Shown here: piece by piece, positions 7,275 through 17,645 of the stretch
Layout of the letters: each line of letters opens with the position of its first letter
How positions within the stretch are numbered: the stretch's first letter is position 1
Source of the DNA: Dehalococcoidia bacterium
GTDB lineage: Bacteria > Chloroflexota > Dehalococcoidia > Dehalococcoidales > BS750m-G39
Direction: 5' to 3'
Length of the DNA stretch: 18,798 nucleotides
NCBI GenBank assembly: GCA_030615425.1
Contig: JAUWZG010000013.1
Location: 1-18,798, forward strand
Position numbers and translations under genes: made by a program
The notes under the pieces: generated by a model
Seen by the model: the letters and a program-made list of their open reading frames with translations, nothing else
What the model was told of the DNA's origin: nothing
Databases searched by the model: none

Positions 7275-7493
7275 TTACTTAAACCGATAGATAATCCTAC
7301 CCCGGCTCAGGTCATAGGGAGAAAGCTCCACCAGCACCTTGTCCCCGGGTAAGATTCTAATATAATGCAACCTTATCTTGCCCGAGATGTGGGCCAGCAC
7401 TTTATGGCCGTCGGGCAGCTCGACCCGAAACATGGCATTAGGTAGCGGCTCGACTACCGTCCCCTCAACCTCAATAGCCTCCTTCTTAGGCAT
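7275..7493 (-). CDS. infA: Translation initiation factor IF-1
   Basis: IF-1 blocks the A site of the 30S subunit during initiation. The 72-residue OB-fold protein ([15 protein letters not shown], then [39 protein letters not shown] and RGRIIYRFK) has exactly the usual length. An in-frame reading continues upstream to 7577 inside map but is not IF-1-like. The true ATG (7491-7493) overlaps the map stop by 8 nt, so the two are probably translationally coupled. Confidence 0.97.
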   Translation of the reverse strand: MPKKEAIEVEGTVVEPLPNAMFRVELPDGHKVLAHISGKIRLHYIRILPGDKVLVELSPYDLSRGRIIYRFK

Positions 7494-8250
7494 AGACTCC
7501 TTCTCTGGCAGTAAGCACCTCGGCTTCCCCGCCAGCAATGACGATGGTATGTTCAAAGTGGGCGGAAAGGCTGCCATCAGCGGTTAGCACCGTCCAATGG
7601 TCATCACCAACCCGGGTACGCCATCCGCCCGCATTCACCATAGGCTCCAGGGCAAGGGCCATGCCCTTCTGTAACACTGGTCCTGTTCCCGGTAGACCAA
7701 AGTTCGGTATTTGAGGCTCCTCATGCATCTCACGCCCAATACCGTGCCCGGTATACTCACGCACTACCGAATAGCCCCTCAACTCAGCATAGTTCTGGAG
7801 AGCCGCCGAAATATCCCCCAACCTCACCCCAGCATGGGCAGCAGCGATGCCAGCTTTTAGGGCACCTTCAGTGGTCTCCACAAGCTCTCTAGCCTTTAAG
7901 TCGATTTCCCCCACACCTACAGTAACCGCGGCATCGCCCTGAAAACCCATAAAGGACGCTCCCAGGTCAAGTGATACTATATCACCCTCACGTAAAATTC
8001 GCTCGCCGGGAATGCCATGCACCACCTCATCATTTACTGAGACGCAGAGATTAGCTGGAAACCCGCGGTATCCCTTAAACGAAGGTTTGGCTCCCAACTT
8101 CTCCATCTCCCCAGCGGCAATAACATCTAACTCTTTGGTTTTCATTCCCGGTCTCACTTGCCTACTCAGAATGTCCAGTACAGTGGCTACAATCCAACCT
8201 GCCTGGCGCATTATAGCACTCTCTCGCTCCGATTTAATAATTCTACCCAT
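7486..8250 (-). CDS. map: Methionine aminopeptidase, type I
   Basis: Map removes the initiator methionine from new proteins and uses two divalent metal ions. The 254-residue product carries all metal ligands: Asp95 (SLDLG), Asp106 (GDAAVTV), His169 (GHGIG), Glu202 (LEPM) and Glu233 (HFEHT). The substrate-binding His78 (VHGIP) is also present. There is no N-terminal SH3 or zinc extension, as in other bacterial type I enzymes. It follows adk by 4 nt and overlaps infA by 8 nt, the common adk-map-infA order. Confidence 0.97.
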   Translation of the reverse strand: MGRIIKSERESAIMRQAGWIVATVLDILSRQVRPGMKTKELDVIAAGEMEKLGAKPSFKGYRGFPANLCVSVNDEVVHGIPGERILREGDIVSLDLGASFMGFQGDAAVTVGVGEIDLKARELVETTEGALKAGIAAAHAGVRLGDISAALQNYAELRGYSVVREYTGHGIGREMHEEPQIPNFGLPGTGPVLQKGMALALEPMVNAGGWRTRVGDDHWTVLTADGSLSAHFEHTIVIAGGEAEVLTAREGVYA

Positions 8251-8254
8251 TTAA

Positions 8255-8908
8255 CTATGAACTCTCACCCTGAAGGGCGATGGTTATTCTCCTGCCCACC
8301 TCATCCACACTCTCCTCCCCATCTATTTCCAGTAGCTTATCCACCCGGCGGTAATAATCAATTAAGGGAGCGGTCTCAACAGAGTAGACCTCCAGCCGCT
8401 TTCTGACGTTTTCCACAGTATCATCAGGGCGCTGGTAAAGCTCGCCGCCGCACCTATCACACTTCCCCCAAACCTTAGGGGGAGAATCGGTGGCATGGTA
8501 TGGCGTCTGGCACTGGCGGCAAATCCAGCGTCCACCCAAGCGCTTCAGCAACTCCTCCTCAGAGACCTTAATATATACCACCTTATCTATCACCTTGCCC
8601 TGCTGGGCTAAGGCTTTATCCAGAGCCTCAGCCTGCTCCAAGTTGCGAGGAAAGCCATCAAGGATTGCCCCTTCCTCGCCACCTGGAGCTGAAATACGCT
8701 CCAGAACCATTTGTATGGTTATCTGGTCAGGGACTAGCACCCCCCTTTCCATATAAGGCTTAGCCTTTATGCCCAACTCAGTTCCTTGCTCTAGCGCCTG
8801 CCGAAACAGGTCGCCGGAGGCGATCTGTCCCAACCGCCGCTCCCGAGCCACATTGGCTGCCTGTGTTCCTTTGCCTGCCCCGGGAGCACCCAGAAAGATA
8901 ATATACAC
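8255..8908 (-). CDS. adk: Adenylate kinase, zinc-lid form
   Basis: Adk interconverts ATP plus AMP and two ADP, setting the cytoplasmic energy charge. The P-loop GAPGAGKGT is at residues 7-15, the AMP-binding SGDLFR near 31 and DGFPR near 84. The lid carries Cys130, Cys133, Cys150 and Cys153 (CRQC and CDRC), the structural zinc site of the long bacterial form; 217 residues is the normal length. The start is GTG (8906-8908), 8 nt after the secY stop, with AGGGAT upstream as a modest ribosome-binding site. Confidence 0.97.
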   Translation of the reverse strand: MYIIFLGAPGAGKGTQAANVARERRLGQIASGDLFRQALEQGTELGIKAKPYMERGVLVPDQITIQMVLERISAPGGEEGAILDGFPRNLEQAEALDKALAQQGKVIDKVVYIKVSEEELLKRLGGRWICRQCQTPYHATDSPPKVWGKCDRCGGELYQRPDDTVENVRKRLEVYSVETAPLIDYYRRVDKLLEIDGEESVDEVGRRITIALQGESS

Positions 8909-8916
8909 CTTTATCC

Positions 8917-10230
8917 CTATTTGATGAAGCCCTCATAGCGCCGCATCACCAGTTGCGCCTCCACCTGCTTCATAGTATCCAGAACCACGCCAACCACAAT
9001 AAGCATGCCCATGCTAGATAGCATTATCACCCGAACATCGGTGATCTCCCGGGCGATAAAGGGCACTACCGCCACGAAAGCCAGAAACAAAGCTCCCGCC
9101 CAGGTAATATGCTTTATCACCCCATCCAGATATTCCTTGGTATGTGGTCCGGGCCTGATCCCGGGGATAAATCCTCCCTGCCGATGTAGGGTACCAGGCA
9201 AGTCCTGCTGCTCAAAAATGACCATGGTATAAAAGAAGGCAAAGCCAACCGTCAGCAGGAAATATAGCCCCCAGTAAAAGAAGCCCATAGGCAATGCGGC
9301 ATTGGGATTAAACAGCTCCACAATGCTATTAGCTATATTGGGCTCGGCTGGATTGACAAAATAACTGGCGACCACACCGGGAAAGAGAACTAACGACATA
9401 GCAAAGATAAGGGGTATCATCCCGGCGGTGTTTACCCGCAGTGGGATATGAGTTGAGCCTGCCTGCCGATACATACGACCTCCACGAAAGACACTGCGGG
9501 AATACTGAACCGGAATACGCCGGTGTGCCTCGATAAAATACACTATAAATATTGTAGTGGCTAAGGCAATAATAATATAAAAGAATAAACCCCAAAGCTG
9601 CCCCCCCCCAGCCAGAAAACCGCTACCAATCATTTCTGGCAGACCGGCGACAATGCCGGCAAAGATTATTATAGATATGCCGTTACCAATACCATGTTCC
9701 GTAATACGCTCACCCAGCCACACACAGAACATGGTGCCGGCTATCAATGACACAACCATAGTTGCCATGGGCAATGCCGCAGCACTACCGACAACACCCT
9801 CGTGCTGAAGGTAGACCAGCTGCCCATAGCCGGAAAGACCAGCCAGCGGGACAGTCAGCCAGTGGGTAATACGGTTAATCCTGTTTCTACCTTCCTCTCC
9901 TTCCTGGGAAATGGCTCTTAGTTGGGGGATGATAGGCACCAGTAGCGTCATAATAATTGAAGCCGTTATATAAGGATAAACTCCCATAGCCGCCACACTG
10001 AAGCGCCTCATGGCACCCCCGCTGAACATGTCAAGCATACCCAGCAATGCATTACGGTCAAACAGGTCCTGCAATGCCCCAAGGTCGACCCCGGGAAGAG
10101 GCACATGAGCCACAAAGCGAAAGATTATCAGAATGCCCAGGGTAATAAGAATCTTCCGCCTTAAATCGGGCAGACTGAAGGCATCAATCATTGCCTGCAG
10201 CAGTCGTGGTCTAGCTTGCCTTGGGAGCAT
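8917..10230 (-). CDS. secY: Protein translocase subunit SecY
   Basis: SecY is the channel of the Sec translocon in the inner membrane. The 437-residue product shows about ten hydrophobic segments. The first follows [19 protein letters not shown]; the plug region with the [10 protein letters not shown] motif follows, then [15 protein letters not shown]. The cytoplasmic loops hold the [14 protein letters not shown] motif and the [13 protein letters not shown] segment. ATG 10228-10230 has GGAGAT 6 nt upstream. A TTG two codons earlier and an ATG 13 codons later are alternatives. It overlaps the end of rplO by 20 nt. A run of nine Gs at 9601-9609 codes for Gly-Gly-Gly without breaking the frame. 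Confidence 0.97.
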   Translation of the reverse strand: MLPRQARPRLLQAMIDAFSLPDLRRKILITLGILIIFRFVAHVPLPGVDLGALQDLFDRNALLGMLDMFSGGAMRRFSVAAMGVYPYITASIIMTLLVPIIPQLRAISQEGEEGRNRINRITHWLTVPLAGLSGYGQLVYLQHEGVVGSAAALPMATMVVSLIAGTMFCVWLGERITEHGIGNGISIIIFAGIVAGLPEMIGSGFLAGGGQLWGLFFYIIIALATTIFIVYFIEAHRRIPVQYSRSVFRGGRMYRQAGSTHIPLRVNTAGMIPLIFAMSLVLFPGVVASYFVNPAEPNIANSIVELFNPNAALPMGFFYWGLYFLLTVGFAFFYTMVIFEQQDLPGTLHRQGGFIPGIRPGPHTKEYLDGVIKHITWAGALFLAFVAVVPFIAREITDVRVIMLSSMGMLIVVGVVLDTMKQVEAQLVMRRYEGFIK

Positions 10231-10675
10231 GCCCAATCTCCTCCGCTCTGCCCCCGGCTGCCTCTATCTTGGCTTTAGCGGCAGCAGAGAACTTATTTGC
10301 CTTTATCACCAGGGCGTGCTTAAGCTCACCCCCGGCCAGAATCTTAATCGGGTGCTTTAGCGACTTTACCACCCCGGCGGCGACCAATTTCTCTGGCGTT
10401 ACCTCGCTTCCTGGCTCAAAGATACCGAGCTTATCCAGATTAACCAGGCTATACTCAGTCCTAAAGATATTGACAAAGCCACGCTTTCGCGGCAAGCGCT
10501 TGATTAAGGGTAACTGCCCGCCTTCAAAGCCAGGGCGCATCTTATAGCCAGAGCGAGATTTCTGCCCTTTACAGCCACGCCCGGAATAGGTGCCATGTCC
10601 ACTACCATCCCCCCGCCCCACTCTCTTTCTTCCTTTCTTAGAGCCAGGGGCTGGGGAGAGTTTTTCCTGCCGCAT
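10211..10675 (-). CDS. rplO: 50S ribosomal protein L15
   Basis: L15 is a 154-residue 50S protein with a long basic N-terminal extension threading into 23S r[21 protein letters not shown], the [20 protein letters not shown] segment and [21 protein letters not shown] motif (here RLPRKRGF) are diagnostic. Its ATG shares one base with the rpmD stop (TGATG), and its end overlaps secY by 20 nt. Together these couple rpmD, rplO and secY. Confidence 0.96.
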   Translation of the reverse strand: MRQEKLSPAPGSKKGRKRVGRGDGSGHGTYSGRGCKGQKSRSGYKMRPGFEGGQLPLIKRLPRKRGFVNIFRTEYSLVNLDKLGIFEPGSEVTPEKLVAAGVVKSLKHPIKILAGGELKHALVIKANKFSAAAKAKIEAAGGRAEEIGHAPKAS

Positions 10676-10857
10676 CAGCTTTCTTCCTCCACCTTAATTA
10701 GATGCCTCACCTTGTTAATCATACCACGCACTGAGGCGCAGTCATTATGGATAGCACTCTGATTTAACCGATTAAGTCCCAGGGCCTTCAAGGTTCTCTT
10801 CTGAACCTGGGCGTAGCCAATGCCACTCTTAACCCAGGTGATACGCAACTTAGCCAC
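10675..10857 (-). CDS. rpmD: 50S ribosomal protein L30
   Basis: L30 is a 60-residue small 50S protein of the short bacterial type. [20 protein letters not shown], then [18 protein letters not shown] and the [13 protein letters not shown] end match the family. The start is GTG (10855-10857) with GGAGGT 5 nt upstream, and it overlaps the rpsE end by 8 nt. Its position between rpsE and rplO is invariant in operons of this type. Confidence 0.96.
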   Translation of the reverse strand: MAKLRITWVKSGIGYAQVQKRTLKALGLNRLNQSAIHNDCASVRGMINKVRHLIKVEEES

Positions 10858-11374
10858 CGACTACCTCCCCCTCAACCTTAGGGGCTGCCTTGCGTCTGGC
10901 CAACTCCTCTTTTGGCTCTTTAAGCTGGCTAAGGGCAAGCATAGTAGCCTTAGCCGTGTTAATCCGATTAGAACTACCCAACGACTTAGTAAGAATGTCC
11001 TTGATGCCGGCTGCTTCCACCACAGCTCGGATGCTACCTCCGGCAATGATGCCTGTACCTGGGGCTGCTGGCTTTAACAAGACCCTGGCGGCGCTAAATT
11101 TAACCGTTATCTCATAGGGGATAGTAGTCCCCGCCAACGGTACCTTAAGCAAGCTCTTCTTGGCGATAGCGCCCGCCTTGTTAATCGCTTCGGGCACACT
11201 GTTAGCCTTGCCCACACCAATGCCCACGTGCCCCGCACCATCGCCGGTCACCGATAAGGCGCTGAAACGGAGGCGTTTACCTCCTTTCACCACCTTAGTC
11301 ACCCGATTGATATACACCAGCTTGTCAGTCAGTGTCAATTCTGTTGGGTCTATCCTGCTTATGGGTTCTTTCAC
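10850..11374 (-). CDS. rpsE: 30S ribosomal protein S5
   Basis: S5 is a 174-residue protein at the mRNA entry site that affects decoding accuracy. The double-stranded RNA-binding-like N-terminal domain ([30 protein letters not shown]) and the C-terminal domain ([31 protein letters not shown]) are both present. The start is GTG (11372-11374); a stop three codons upstream in frame makes it the only good choice. The ribosome-binding site is weak (GGGGGT, 13 nt away), so coupling to rplR, whose stop lies 18 nt before, is likely. Confidence 0.95.
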   Translation of the reverse strand: MKEPISRIDPTELTLTDKLVYINRVTKVVKGGKRLRFSALSVTGDGAGHVGIGVGKANSVPEAINKAGAIAKKSLLKVPLAGTTIPYEITVKFSAARVLLKPAAPGTGIIAGGSIRAVVEAAGIKDILTKSLGSSNRINTAKATMLALSQLKEPKEELARRKAAPKVEGEVVGG

Positions 11375-11392
11375 TTGAGCTAAAACTACCCC

Positions 11393-11758
11393 CTAAAACT
11401 TGAGTCCTGCCTGCCGAGCCGCCTCGGCTAGGACTTTAACCCGGCCATGATACTTGTATCCGCCACGGTCGAAAACCACCTGGTTTATCCCTTTATCTAA
11501 GGCTCGCTTAGCCACCAGAGCACCAACGAGCTCAGCCTTAGCTGACTTGGCTTTACTATCTGACCCACCTTTTATCTCCGGGTCCAAGGTTGAAGCCGCA
11601 ACCAGCGTGTGCCCCTTCAAGTCATCGATAACCTGAGCGTAAATATGGTTCAGGCTACGAAAAACACAAAGCCGTGGGCTAGAGGCAGTGCCAGCTACCC
11701 TGGCCCTGACTCTGGCGTGTCTTCTTTTACGTGCTACTCTTGTCTCACCTTTCCCCAT
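11393..11758 (-). CDS. rplR: 50S ribosomal protein L18
   Basis: L18 carries 5S rRNA into the 50S subunit with L5. The 121-residue product has a basic N-terminus ([18 protein letters not shown]), then [17 protein letters not shown], and ends in [25 protein letters not shown] sequence ([11 protein letters not shown]), all typical. Its ATG shares one base with the rplF stop (TAATG). Confidence 0.96.
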   Translation of the reverse strand: MGKGETRVARKRRHARVRARVAGTASSPRLCVFRSLNHIYAQVIDDLKGHTLVAASTLDPEIKGGSDSKAKSAKAELVGALVAKRALDKGINQVVFDRGGYKYHGRVKVLAEAARQAGLKF

Positions 11759-12312
11759 TATTCCCTCTGACCTATAGCCTTACCTGCCTTGCCTGCCTTA
11801 AGACGGACTAACTCCCCGGCATATCTAATACCCTTGCCCTTATAAGCATCAGGGGGATGAATAGACCGAATTTTGGCTGCCATCTCGCCTACCACTTCCT
11901 TGTCAATCCCGCTAACCTTGATGCGATTTGCTCCCTCCACATCCAAGGATACCCCGGGTAAGGGTGATACATCCACCGGATGTGAATATCCAATACGGAG
12001 CACCAGCTTATCCCCGCTTTTTTCCGCCCGATAGCCTACTCCAACTATCTCAAGGTCCTTCTCAAAGCCATCGGTTACCCCCTCCACCATATTAGCTAAA
12101 AGACTCCGCGTCAGTCCATGCAAGGAACGATGCTCCTTGCTATCGCTGGGGCGCGACACCGTCAGGATTTTACTATCCAGGGTAATAGCCATATCGGGAT
12201 TGAAGCGGCGGCTAAGCTCCCCTTTAGGACCAGTCACCTTGACCTCATCCTTTTTAATGCTAACCGTGACCGCATCAGGCACCGGTATCGGCATCAGCCC
12301 CACCCTAGACAT
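11758..12312 (-). CDS. rplF: 50S ribosomal protein L6
   Basis: L6 is a 184-residue two-domain 50S protein near the factor-binding site. [19 protein letters not shown], the [12 protein letters not shown] segment, [23 protein letters not shown] (shortened here) and the C-terminal [13 protein letters not shown] motif are diagnostic. GGGGTG lies 7 nt before the ATG. A 21-nt gap separates it from rpsH. Confidence 0.96.
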   Translation of the reverse strand: MSRVGLMPIPVPDAVTVSIKKDEVKVTGPKGELSRRFNPDMAITLDSKILTVSRPSDSKEHRSLHGLTRSLLANMVEGVTDGFEKDLEIVGVGYRAEKSGDKLVLRIGYSHPVDVSPLPGVSLDVEGANRIKVSGIDKEVVGEMAAKIRSIHPPDAYKGKGIRYAGELVRLKAGKAGKAIGQRE

Positions 12313-12333
12313 TTATATCACCCCGAGACTTAT

Positions 12334-12732
12334 TTACCATACATAGCATAGAAGTTCACCACCAATTCCCTTACGCCAGGCTTGCTGCCCGGTCATTACA
12401 CCGCTGGAGGTAGAAATGATAGCGATGCCCAAACCACCATAAACGCGGGAGATTTCATCCCGCCCCACATATACCCTCAGTCCAGGCTTACTAGCCCGTT
12501 CCAATCCAGAAAGTATTGGCTGATTTTCATCATCATATTTGAGGTGGAGCTTGATTACGCGGTGCGGCTTACCCTTAAGCACCTCATAATCAGCGATGAA
12601 ACTCTCCTTTTTAAGGATTCGGGCGATAGCCAGCTTCATCTTTGAGGATGGAACCAGCACAAAATCATGCCTGGCCATAATGGCATTGCGTATTCTGGTT
12701 AACATGTCTGCTATTGGGTCAGAGATAGTCAT
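12334..12732 (-). CDS. rpsH: 30S ribosomal protein S8
   Basis: S8 binds the central domain of 16S rRNA and, in enterobacteria, represses the spc operon by binding its own mRNA near rplE. The 132-residue product has [13 protein letters not shown] at the start and the [13 protein letters not shown] and [11 protein letters not shown] motifs at the end. I did not identify an S8-binding mimic by eye. It lies 7 nt after rpsN. Confidence 0.97.
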   Translation of the reverse strand: MTISDPIADMLTRIRNAIMARHDFVLVPSSKMKLAIARILKKESFIADYEVLKGKPHRVIKLHLKYDDENQPILSGLERASKPGLRVYVGRDEISRVYGGLGIAIISTSSGVMTGQQAWRKGIGGELLCYVW

Positions 12733-12739
12733 ATCAACT

Positions 12740-12925
12740 TCACCAGCTTGATTTCCTTACTCCGGGAATCTGCCCGGCCAGGGCTAACTTGCGAAAACAA
12801 ATTCGGCATAAGCCAAACTTGCGAATATAGGCTCTGGGCCGCCCACAGAGGAGACAGCGATTATGCTGCTGCACCTTGTATTTAGGCGTTCGCTTTGACT
12901 TTTCAATTTTTGATTTCTTAGCCAT
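12740..12925 (-). CDS. rpsN: 30S ribosomal protein S14, short zinc form (type Z)
   Basis: S14 is a head protein of the 30S subunit. This 61-residue copy is the short zinc-dependent type: Cys24-x2-Cys27 and Cys40-x2-Cys43 ([22 protein letters not shown], split) are intact. It begins [18 protein letters not shown] and ends in PGVRKSSW, as in Gram-positive and Thermus-type proteins. It sits in the usual slot between rplE and rpsH, with GGAGCAGG just upstream. Confidence 0.97.
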   Translation of the reverse strand: MAKKSKIEKSKRTPKYKVQQHNRCLLCGRPRAYIRKFGLCRICFRKLALAGQIPGVRKSSW

Positions 12926-12937
12926 TCCTGCTCCGTT

Positions 12938-13480
12938 TTACTCCGCGGTAAAAGGCATGCCTAATAATTCCAGTAGTTGCCTGCCTTCGTCGTCGGTATT
13001 AGCCGTAGTGCCGATTGACACCTCCAGTCCCCGCACCTTGTCTACCTTATCGTAATCTACCTCGGGGAAGACGAGCTGTTCCTTAAGCCCCAAGGTATAG
13101 TTGCCCCGACCATCAAAGGAGTTGGGGGAGACCCCGTGAAACTCACGCATCCGGGGCAAGGCAACATTTACCAGCTTGTCAAAAAAGTGATACATGCGCT
13201 CCCCGCGCAGGGTCACCTTCATCCCGATGGTCATCCCTGACCTCAACCTGAAGGAGGCGATAGATTTCTTGGCACGGGTAATAATCGGGTGTTGCCCTGA
13301 AATATCAGTTAAATCTTTCTCCGCTGCTTCCAGAGCCTTAGCATTCTGAATCGCCTCGCCCAAGCCGATATTAAGCACAACCTTGTCCAGACGCGGCACC
13401 TGCATTATATTCTTATACCCGTAACGCTCCTTCAGGCTGGGAATAACCTCGGTTTTATATCTTTCCTTGAGTCTTGACAT
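12938..13480 (-). CDS. rplE: 50S ribosomal protein L5
   Basis: L5 is a 180-residue 5S rRNA-binding protein of the central protuberance that contacts P-site t[41 protein letters not shown], the [16 protein letters not shown] motif and RDFHGVSP-like [17 protein letters not shown] are typical. Its ATG directly follows the rplX stop with no gap, implying coupling. Confidence 0.97.
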   Translation of the reverse strand: MSRLKERYKTEVIPSLKERYGYKNIMQVPRLDKVVLNIGLGEAIQNAKALEAAEKDLTDISGQHPIITRAKKSIASFRLRSGMTIGMKVTLRGERMYHFFDKLVNVALPRMREFHGVSPNSFDGRGNYTLGLKEQLVFPEVDYDKVDKVRGLEVSIGTTANTDDEGRQLLELLGMPFTAE

Positions 13481-13792
13481 TTAATCAATTACCTCACCGC
13501 AAGAGCGACAGAACCGAACCTTCCTGCCATCAGCCAGGAAGCGGAAGCCAACCCGGGCCGGATGATTGCACTTATTACACAGCAACATAACATCTGACAC
13601 ATGAAGCGGCGCCTCCCGCTCGATTATACCTGCCTGCCTGACCGCTCCCCTGGCCCGGCTATGCTTTTTGACAAAGTTAATGCCTTCCACCAGCAGCCGT
13701 TCTTTCTTAGGGTAGGCAAAGCGCACCCTGCCCCTCTTACCCCTATCCTTGCCGGCAATAACCAGCACCGTATCGTTCTTTCTGATATTCAT
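13481..13792 (-). CDS. rplX: 50S ribosomal protein L24
   Basis: L24 is an assembly-initiating 50S protein with a KOW domain (RKNDTVLVIAGKDRGKRGRV at the N-terminus). The 103-residue product also has the C-terminal zinc-ribbon-like part seen in many bacteria: Cys72-x2-Cys75 and Cys95-x2-Cys98 around HPARVGFRFLADGRKVR. It follows rplN by 7 nt and abuts rplE. Confidence 0.96.
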   Translation of the reverse strand: MNIRKNDTVLVIAGKDRGKRGRVRFAYPKKERLLVEGINFVKKHSRARGAVRQAGIIEREAPLHVSDVMLLCNKCNHPARVGFRFLADGRKVRFCRSCGEVID

Positions 13793-13799
13793 TCCTGCC

Positions 13800-14168
13800 T
13801 CACAAGACCTCAGGTGCCAGAGATATAATCTTGGTAAAATTCTTGTCTCTCAGCTCCCTGGCTACTGGTCCAAATATTCTGGTCCCCTTAGGGTTATTCT
13901 TATCGGTTAAAATGACGGCCGCATTCTCATCAAACCTGATATAGGAGCCATCAGAGCGCCGATATGGCTGGGCACAGCGAATAATAACCGCCCTGACCAC
14001 CTCCCCCTTCTTCACCATCCCCCTCGGGGTTGCTTTTTTTACCGAAGCCACAATAATGTCACCCACTCGGGCATATTTCTTCCTGGTGCCACCTAAAACG
14101 TTGATACACATAATCTCCTTGGCACCGGTATTATCTGCTGCTTTAATTCTGCTATAGGTTTGAATCAT
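13800..14168 (-). CDS. rplN: 50S ribosomal protein L14
   Basis: L14 is a 122-residue, highly conserved 50S protein at an inter-subunit bridge and the docking site of silencing factor Rsf[21 protein letters not shown], the [19 protein letters not shown] segment, [16 protein letters not shown] and [13 protein letters not shown] are diagnostic. It lies 6 nt after rpsQ with a weak ribosome-binding site, so it is probably coupled. Confidence 0.97.
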   Translation of the reverse strand: MIQTYSRIKAADNTGAKEIMCINVLGGTRKKYARVGDIIVASVKKATPRGMVKKGEVVRAVIIRCAQPYRRSDGSYIRFDENAAVILTDKNNPKGTRIFGPVARELRDKNFTKIISLAPEVL

Positions 14169-14174
14169 ATCACT

Positions 14175-14513
14175 CTAGCCCGAAGTCTCTTCCTTGGTTT
14201 TTTCCTCAGGTTGAACCTTGGCTAAATCTTCCTGGGTTATTTCCCCAGGTGAAATCTCCACCACCTCTCCCCTGGTTATTATCTCAGCCACTCGCCACCG
14301 CTTCTCTCTGGACAGGGGACGAGTTTCCACAATTCTTACCTTGTCTCCCACCCGGCACTCATTGTTCTCATCATGAGCTTTATACTTGACCACCCTCTTG
14401 ATGGTCTTCTTATATAACGGGTGACGCTTAGGGGTTTCTACCGCCACCACCACCGTCTTATTCATCCCATCACTGACTACACGACCAAGCCTAATTTTAC
14501 GCTTGCTTTCCAT
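14175..14513 (-). CDS. rpsQ: 30S ribosomal protein S17, with extended acidic C-terminus
   Basis: S17 is a primary 16S-binding OB-fold protein. The core ([56 protein letters not shown]) is standard. About 28 residues follow beyond the usual end near VAEI, rich in Glu ([19 protein letters not shown] and a short tail), for 112 residues in all. ATG 14511-14513 is chosen because AAGGTG lies 6 nt before it and it best fits the family's N-terminus. An ATG two codons earlier (14519), overlapping the rpmC stop as TGATG, is the alternative. Confidence 0.93.
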   Translation of the reverse strand: MESKRKIRLGRVVSDGMNKTVVVAVETPKRHPLYKKTIKRVVKYKAHDENNECRVGDKVRIVETRPLSREKRWRVAEIITRGEVVEISPGEITQEDLAKVQPEEKTKEETSG

Positions 14514-14518
14514 AGACA

Positions 14519-14716
14519 TCACCTTATACCCAGCTCTCTTTCCCTGATTATGGTCTTCAGCCTGGCAATCTCCTTTTTAACCCTGGAAACTTCCCGGTGG
14601 TTTACCAATTGCTTGGTAGCCAAGCGAAAGCGAAGGTTAAACAGCTCTTGATGGGCTTCCTCCAGTTGCTTTTTCAATCCTTCAGTGCTGAGAGCTCGAA
14701 TCTCCTCAACCTTCAC
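14519..14716 (-). CDS. rpmC: 50S ribosomal protein L29
   Basis: L29 is a 65-residue, mostly helical 50S protein next to L23 at the exit tunnel. [20 protein letters not shown], then [14 protein letters not shown] and the helix [16 protein letters not shown] are diagnostic. The start is GTG (14714-14716), one base after the rplP stop (TAAgGTG), the same junction layout as rplM-rpsI. Confidence 0.96.
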   Translation of the reverse strand: MKVEEIRALSTEGLKKQLEEAHQELFNLRFRLATKQLVNHREVSRVKKEIARLKTIIRERELGIR

Positions 14717-14717
14717 C

Positions 14718-15170
<453 letters not shown>

Positions 15171-16035
15171 CTGCCTCCTCTTTTTCCTCCGTTACAGGCG
15201 GTTTTGCCTTGGTGGTTTTCCTTGTCCTCCGCTTTGGAGTTTTCTCCTCCGGCTTTACCTCTGACACTGCTTCCGCACTCTCCTCAGCTAGCGGTACCGC
15301 CGGTTCAGCCGGTTTTTCTTCCGGTTCCGGAGTGATAGGGGGCTTTGTTTCCAGCCTGCCAACGGCTGCTGGCCCGGCAGGCACTTCCTCAACCTCCAGC
15401 CTACTAGGCTCGGGAAGAATATCACCCCGATAAATCCAGACCTTGACTCCAATCCGACCCAGGGTGGTACGCGCCTCAGTAAGTCCGTAATCAATATCAG
15501 CCCGCAGCGTATGCAAGGGTACTCGCCCCTGATGCATAACCTCACGGCGAGCTATCTCAGCACCACCTAGTCTACCGGCACAACTGATTCTCATTCCCTT
15601 AGCCCCAGCCTGCATGGTGCGAAACATTGCTTGCTTCATCGCTCTGCGGAAAGCAACACGATGCTCAATCTGCTCAGCTACCGCCCTGGCTACCAAATAG
15701 GCATCGAGCTCAGGCTGATGAATCTCCAGGATGCTCAATTGAATCCTCTTCCCGATAAGGCTCTCAAGATGAAGCCTCATTTCATCAACTCGCTGCCCCC
15801 CTCGCCCGATGACGACGCCAGGTCGGGCAGTATGGATAGTTATCGATACCTTATTCGCCTGGCGGTCAATCTCCACCAGAGAGACACCTGCTTCAGTATA
15901 TCTGGATTCAATAGCTTGCCGAAGCTTCAGGTCTTCCTGCAAAAAGCCTACATAGTTCTTCTCGGCATACCACTTGGATTGCCAATTGCGTATGACTCCA
16001 AGTCTAAAGCCAAAAGGATGAACCTTATGACCCAA

Positions 16036-16374
16036 TTAATCCTCCTGCTCGGCAACAATGACCGTTATATGGCTAGAACGCTTAAGAATATGGCTTGCTC
16101 GCCCCCGGGCACGGGGGCGAAACCTCTTTAAGGTTCTTGCCTCATCAGCAAAGATGCCGATAATCCTCAAATCTGAAGGGGTCATCTGAAAATTGTTCTC
16201 AGCATTAGCCGCCGCTGATTTCACCACCTTGGCTACAACTCGAGCCGTGGGTGTAGGGGCAAACTTGAGCAAGGTTAGCGCCTCATCCACCTTCTTGCCC
16301 CGCACCATGTCTACCAGTGGGCGCACCTTACGTGGTGATATACCAGTATCTTTAGCTACTGCCCTCACTTCCAT
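16036..16374 (-). CDS. rplV: 50S ribosomal protein L22
   Basis: L22 lines the nascent-chain exit tunnel; its loop is a macrolide-resistance site. The 112-residue product has ISPRKVRPLVDMVRGKKVDEAL, then KSAAANAENNF and the tunnel-loop region FRPRARGRASHILKRSSHIT, with normal spacing (each motif shortened here). It lies 8 nt after rpsS and abuts rpsC. Confidence 0.96.
   Translation of the reverse strand: MEVRAVAKDTGISPRKVRPLVDMVRGKKVDEALTLLKFAPTPTARVVAKVVKSAAANAENNFQMTPSDLRIIGIFADEARTLKRFRPRARGRASHILKRSSHITVIVAEQED
16041..16046 (-). promoter_or_regulatory. Shine-Dalgarno site supporting the TTG start of rpsC
   Basis: AGGAGG on the minus strand lies in the last codons of rplV, 5 nt before TTG 16035. 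The reading from that TTG gives the canonical GHKVHPFGFR start of S3, so the unusual start codon is well supported. Confidence 0.85.
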
Positions 16375-16382
16375 TCTATGCT

Positions 16383-16676
16383 CTACTTCCTTTTCCTTAT
16401 CTGGGTAGTTTTCTCCCCCCTAGACGTGTGCCCCCTGAAGGTTCGGGACAGGGCAAACTCGCCCAATTTGTGCCCCACCATATTTTCAGTGATAAAGATG
16501 GGCACATGCCTCCTGCCATCATGGACTCCAATGGTAAACCCCACCATCTGGGGCAGGATAGTAGACCATCGCGACCAAGTTTTTATCACTGTCTTCTGAC
16601 CAGAGCTGCTAAATGCCTCAACTTTCTTCAGCAGTTTGGCATCAAAGGCTGGACCTTTCTTAGTTGACCTTGACAT
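16383..16676 (-). CDS. rpsS: 30S ribosomal protein S19
   Basis: S19 forms the head of the 30S subunit with S13. The 97-residue product has [20 protein letters not shown], the [21 protein letters not shown] segment (shortened: STILPQMVG) and the [16 protein letters not shown] motif. A reading from 16703 would add nine residues inside rplB and does not fit the family. ATG 16674-16676, 4 nt after the rplB stop, is preferred. Confidence 0.96.
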   Translation of the reverse strand: MSRSTKKGPAFDAKLLKKVEAFSSSGQKTVIKTWSRWSTILPQMVGFTIGVHDGRRHVPIFITENMVGHKLGEFALSRTFRGHTSRGEKTTQIRKRK

Positions 16677-16680
16677 TTTG

Positions 16681-17508
16681 TCACTTCCCTCTACGCTTGA
16701 CAATCATCTTATCTGAAGCCTTTGACTTACGAGTTCTATAGCCCAGAGCCGGCTTACCCCAAGGTGTTTTAGGTCCGGGCAAGCCTATCGGGGCTCTACC
16801 TTCCCCACCACCATGAGGATGGTCACGGGGGTTCATAGCCGAGCCCCTCACCGTAGGTCGCCAGCCTAACCACCGTTTACGACCTGCCTTACCCAAATTA
16901 ATACCCCGATGGTCAACATTTCCTACCTGCCCGATAGTAGCCAAACAATCGCTACGGATACGCCGCACCTCACCGGAGGGCAATCGAACCAGGGCATATT
17001 CGCCCTCCTTCGCCATTAGCTGAGCTGCAACTCCAGCACTTCGCACCAATTGCCCTCCTCTCCCAACCTCCAACTCAATATTATGTATCGGAGTCCCGGT
17101 TGGGATTAGTTTCAGGGGTAAAGCATTCCCGGGTTTCACCTCAGCCTCACCGCCTGACTTTATGACATCACCGACACCGAGTCCTGAAGGGGCAAGGATA
17201 TAACGCTTCTCCCCATCAGCATAGTAAATGAGAGCAATACGAGCCGAGCGGTTGGGGTCGTATTCAATGGCAGCCACCCTGCCAGGGACGCCAAGCTTAT
17301 CACGCTTAAAGTCAATAATGCGTAGCCTCCGCTTCGCTCCCCCACCACGGTGGCGAACCGTTATTCTCCCCTGATTACTACGCCCAGCCTTCTTCTTGAG
17401 GGGCAAGAGCAGCGATTTCTCGGGCTTAGTTTTGGTTATTTCCTCAAAGGTAGAGCCGCTCATACCCCGCCTACCGGGAGAGGTTGGACGATATTGCTTT
17501 AGTGGCAT
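16681..17508 (-). CDS. rplB: 50S ribosomal protein L2
   Basis: L2 is required for subunit association and peptidyl-transferase activity. The 275-residue product has the normal length. [13 protein letters not shown] is at the N-terminus, then the RNA-binding domain ([19 protein letters not shown], residues about 52-70) and the conserved loop [14 protein letters not shown] with His230 near the peptidyl-transferase centre. AAGGAG (17521-17526) is 12 nt before the ATG, rather far. It is separated from rplW by 259 nt containing palindromic repeats, whereas this junction is normally tight. Confidence 0.97.
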   Translation of the reverse strand: MPLKQYRPTSPGRRGMSGSTFEEITKTKPEKSLLLPLKKKAGRSNQGRITVRHRGGGAKRRLRIIDFKRDKLGVPGRVAAIEYDPNRSARIALIYYADGEKRYILAPSGLGVGDVIKSGGEAEVKPGNALPLKLIPTGTPIHNIELEVGRGGQLVRSAGVAAQLMAKEGEYALVRLPSGEVRRIRSDCLATIGQVGNVDHRGINLGKAGRKRWLGWRPTVRGSAMNPRDHPHGGGEGRAPIGLPGPKTPWGKPALGYRTRKSKASDKMIVKRRGK

Positions 17509-17645
17509 TTTAAATATAATCTCCTTAATTTTTCCTAGCGATTGCTCTCAAAAGCAACATCAGTAAACCCACACATCTTGCTGGTGCGGGAGTTGTAATA
17601 CATCTTCAGTTATCTTTGACCAGTTTATCAACCTCACCCTCTTAA

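Noticed and set aside
7494..7577. N-terminally extended IF-1 reading
   Set aside because: The extension lies inside map in another frame; IF-1 is a fixed 72-residue protein starting at 7493.
15631..16131. 166-codon plus-strand reading frame opposite rpsC and rplV
   Set aside because: It is exactly antisense to two strongly conserved ribosomal genes and has no recognisable motif.
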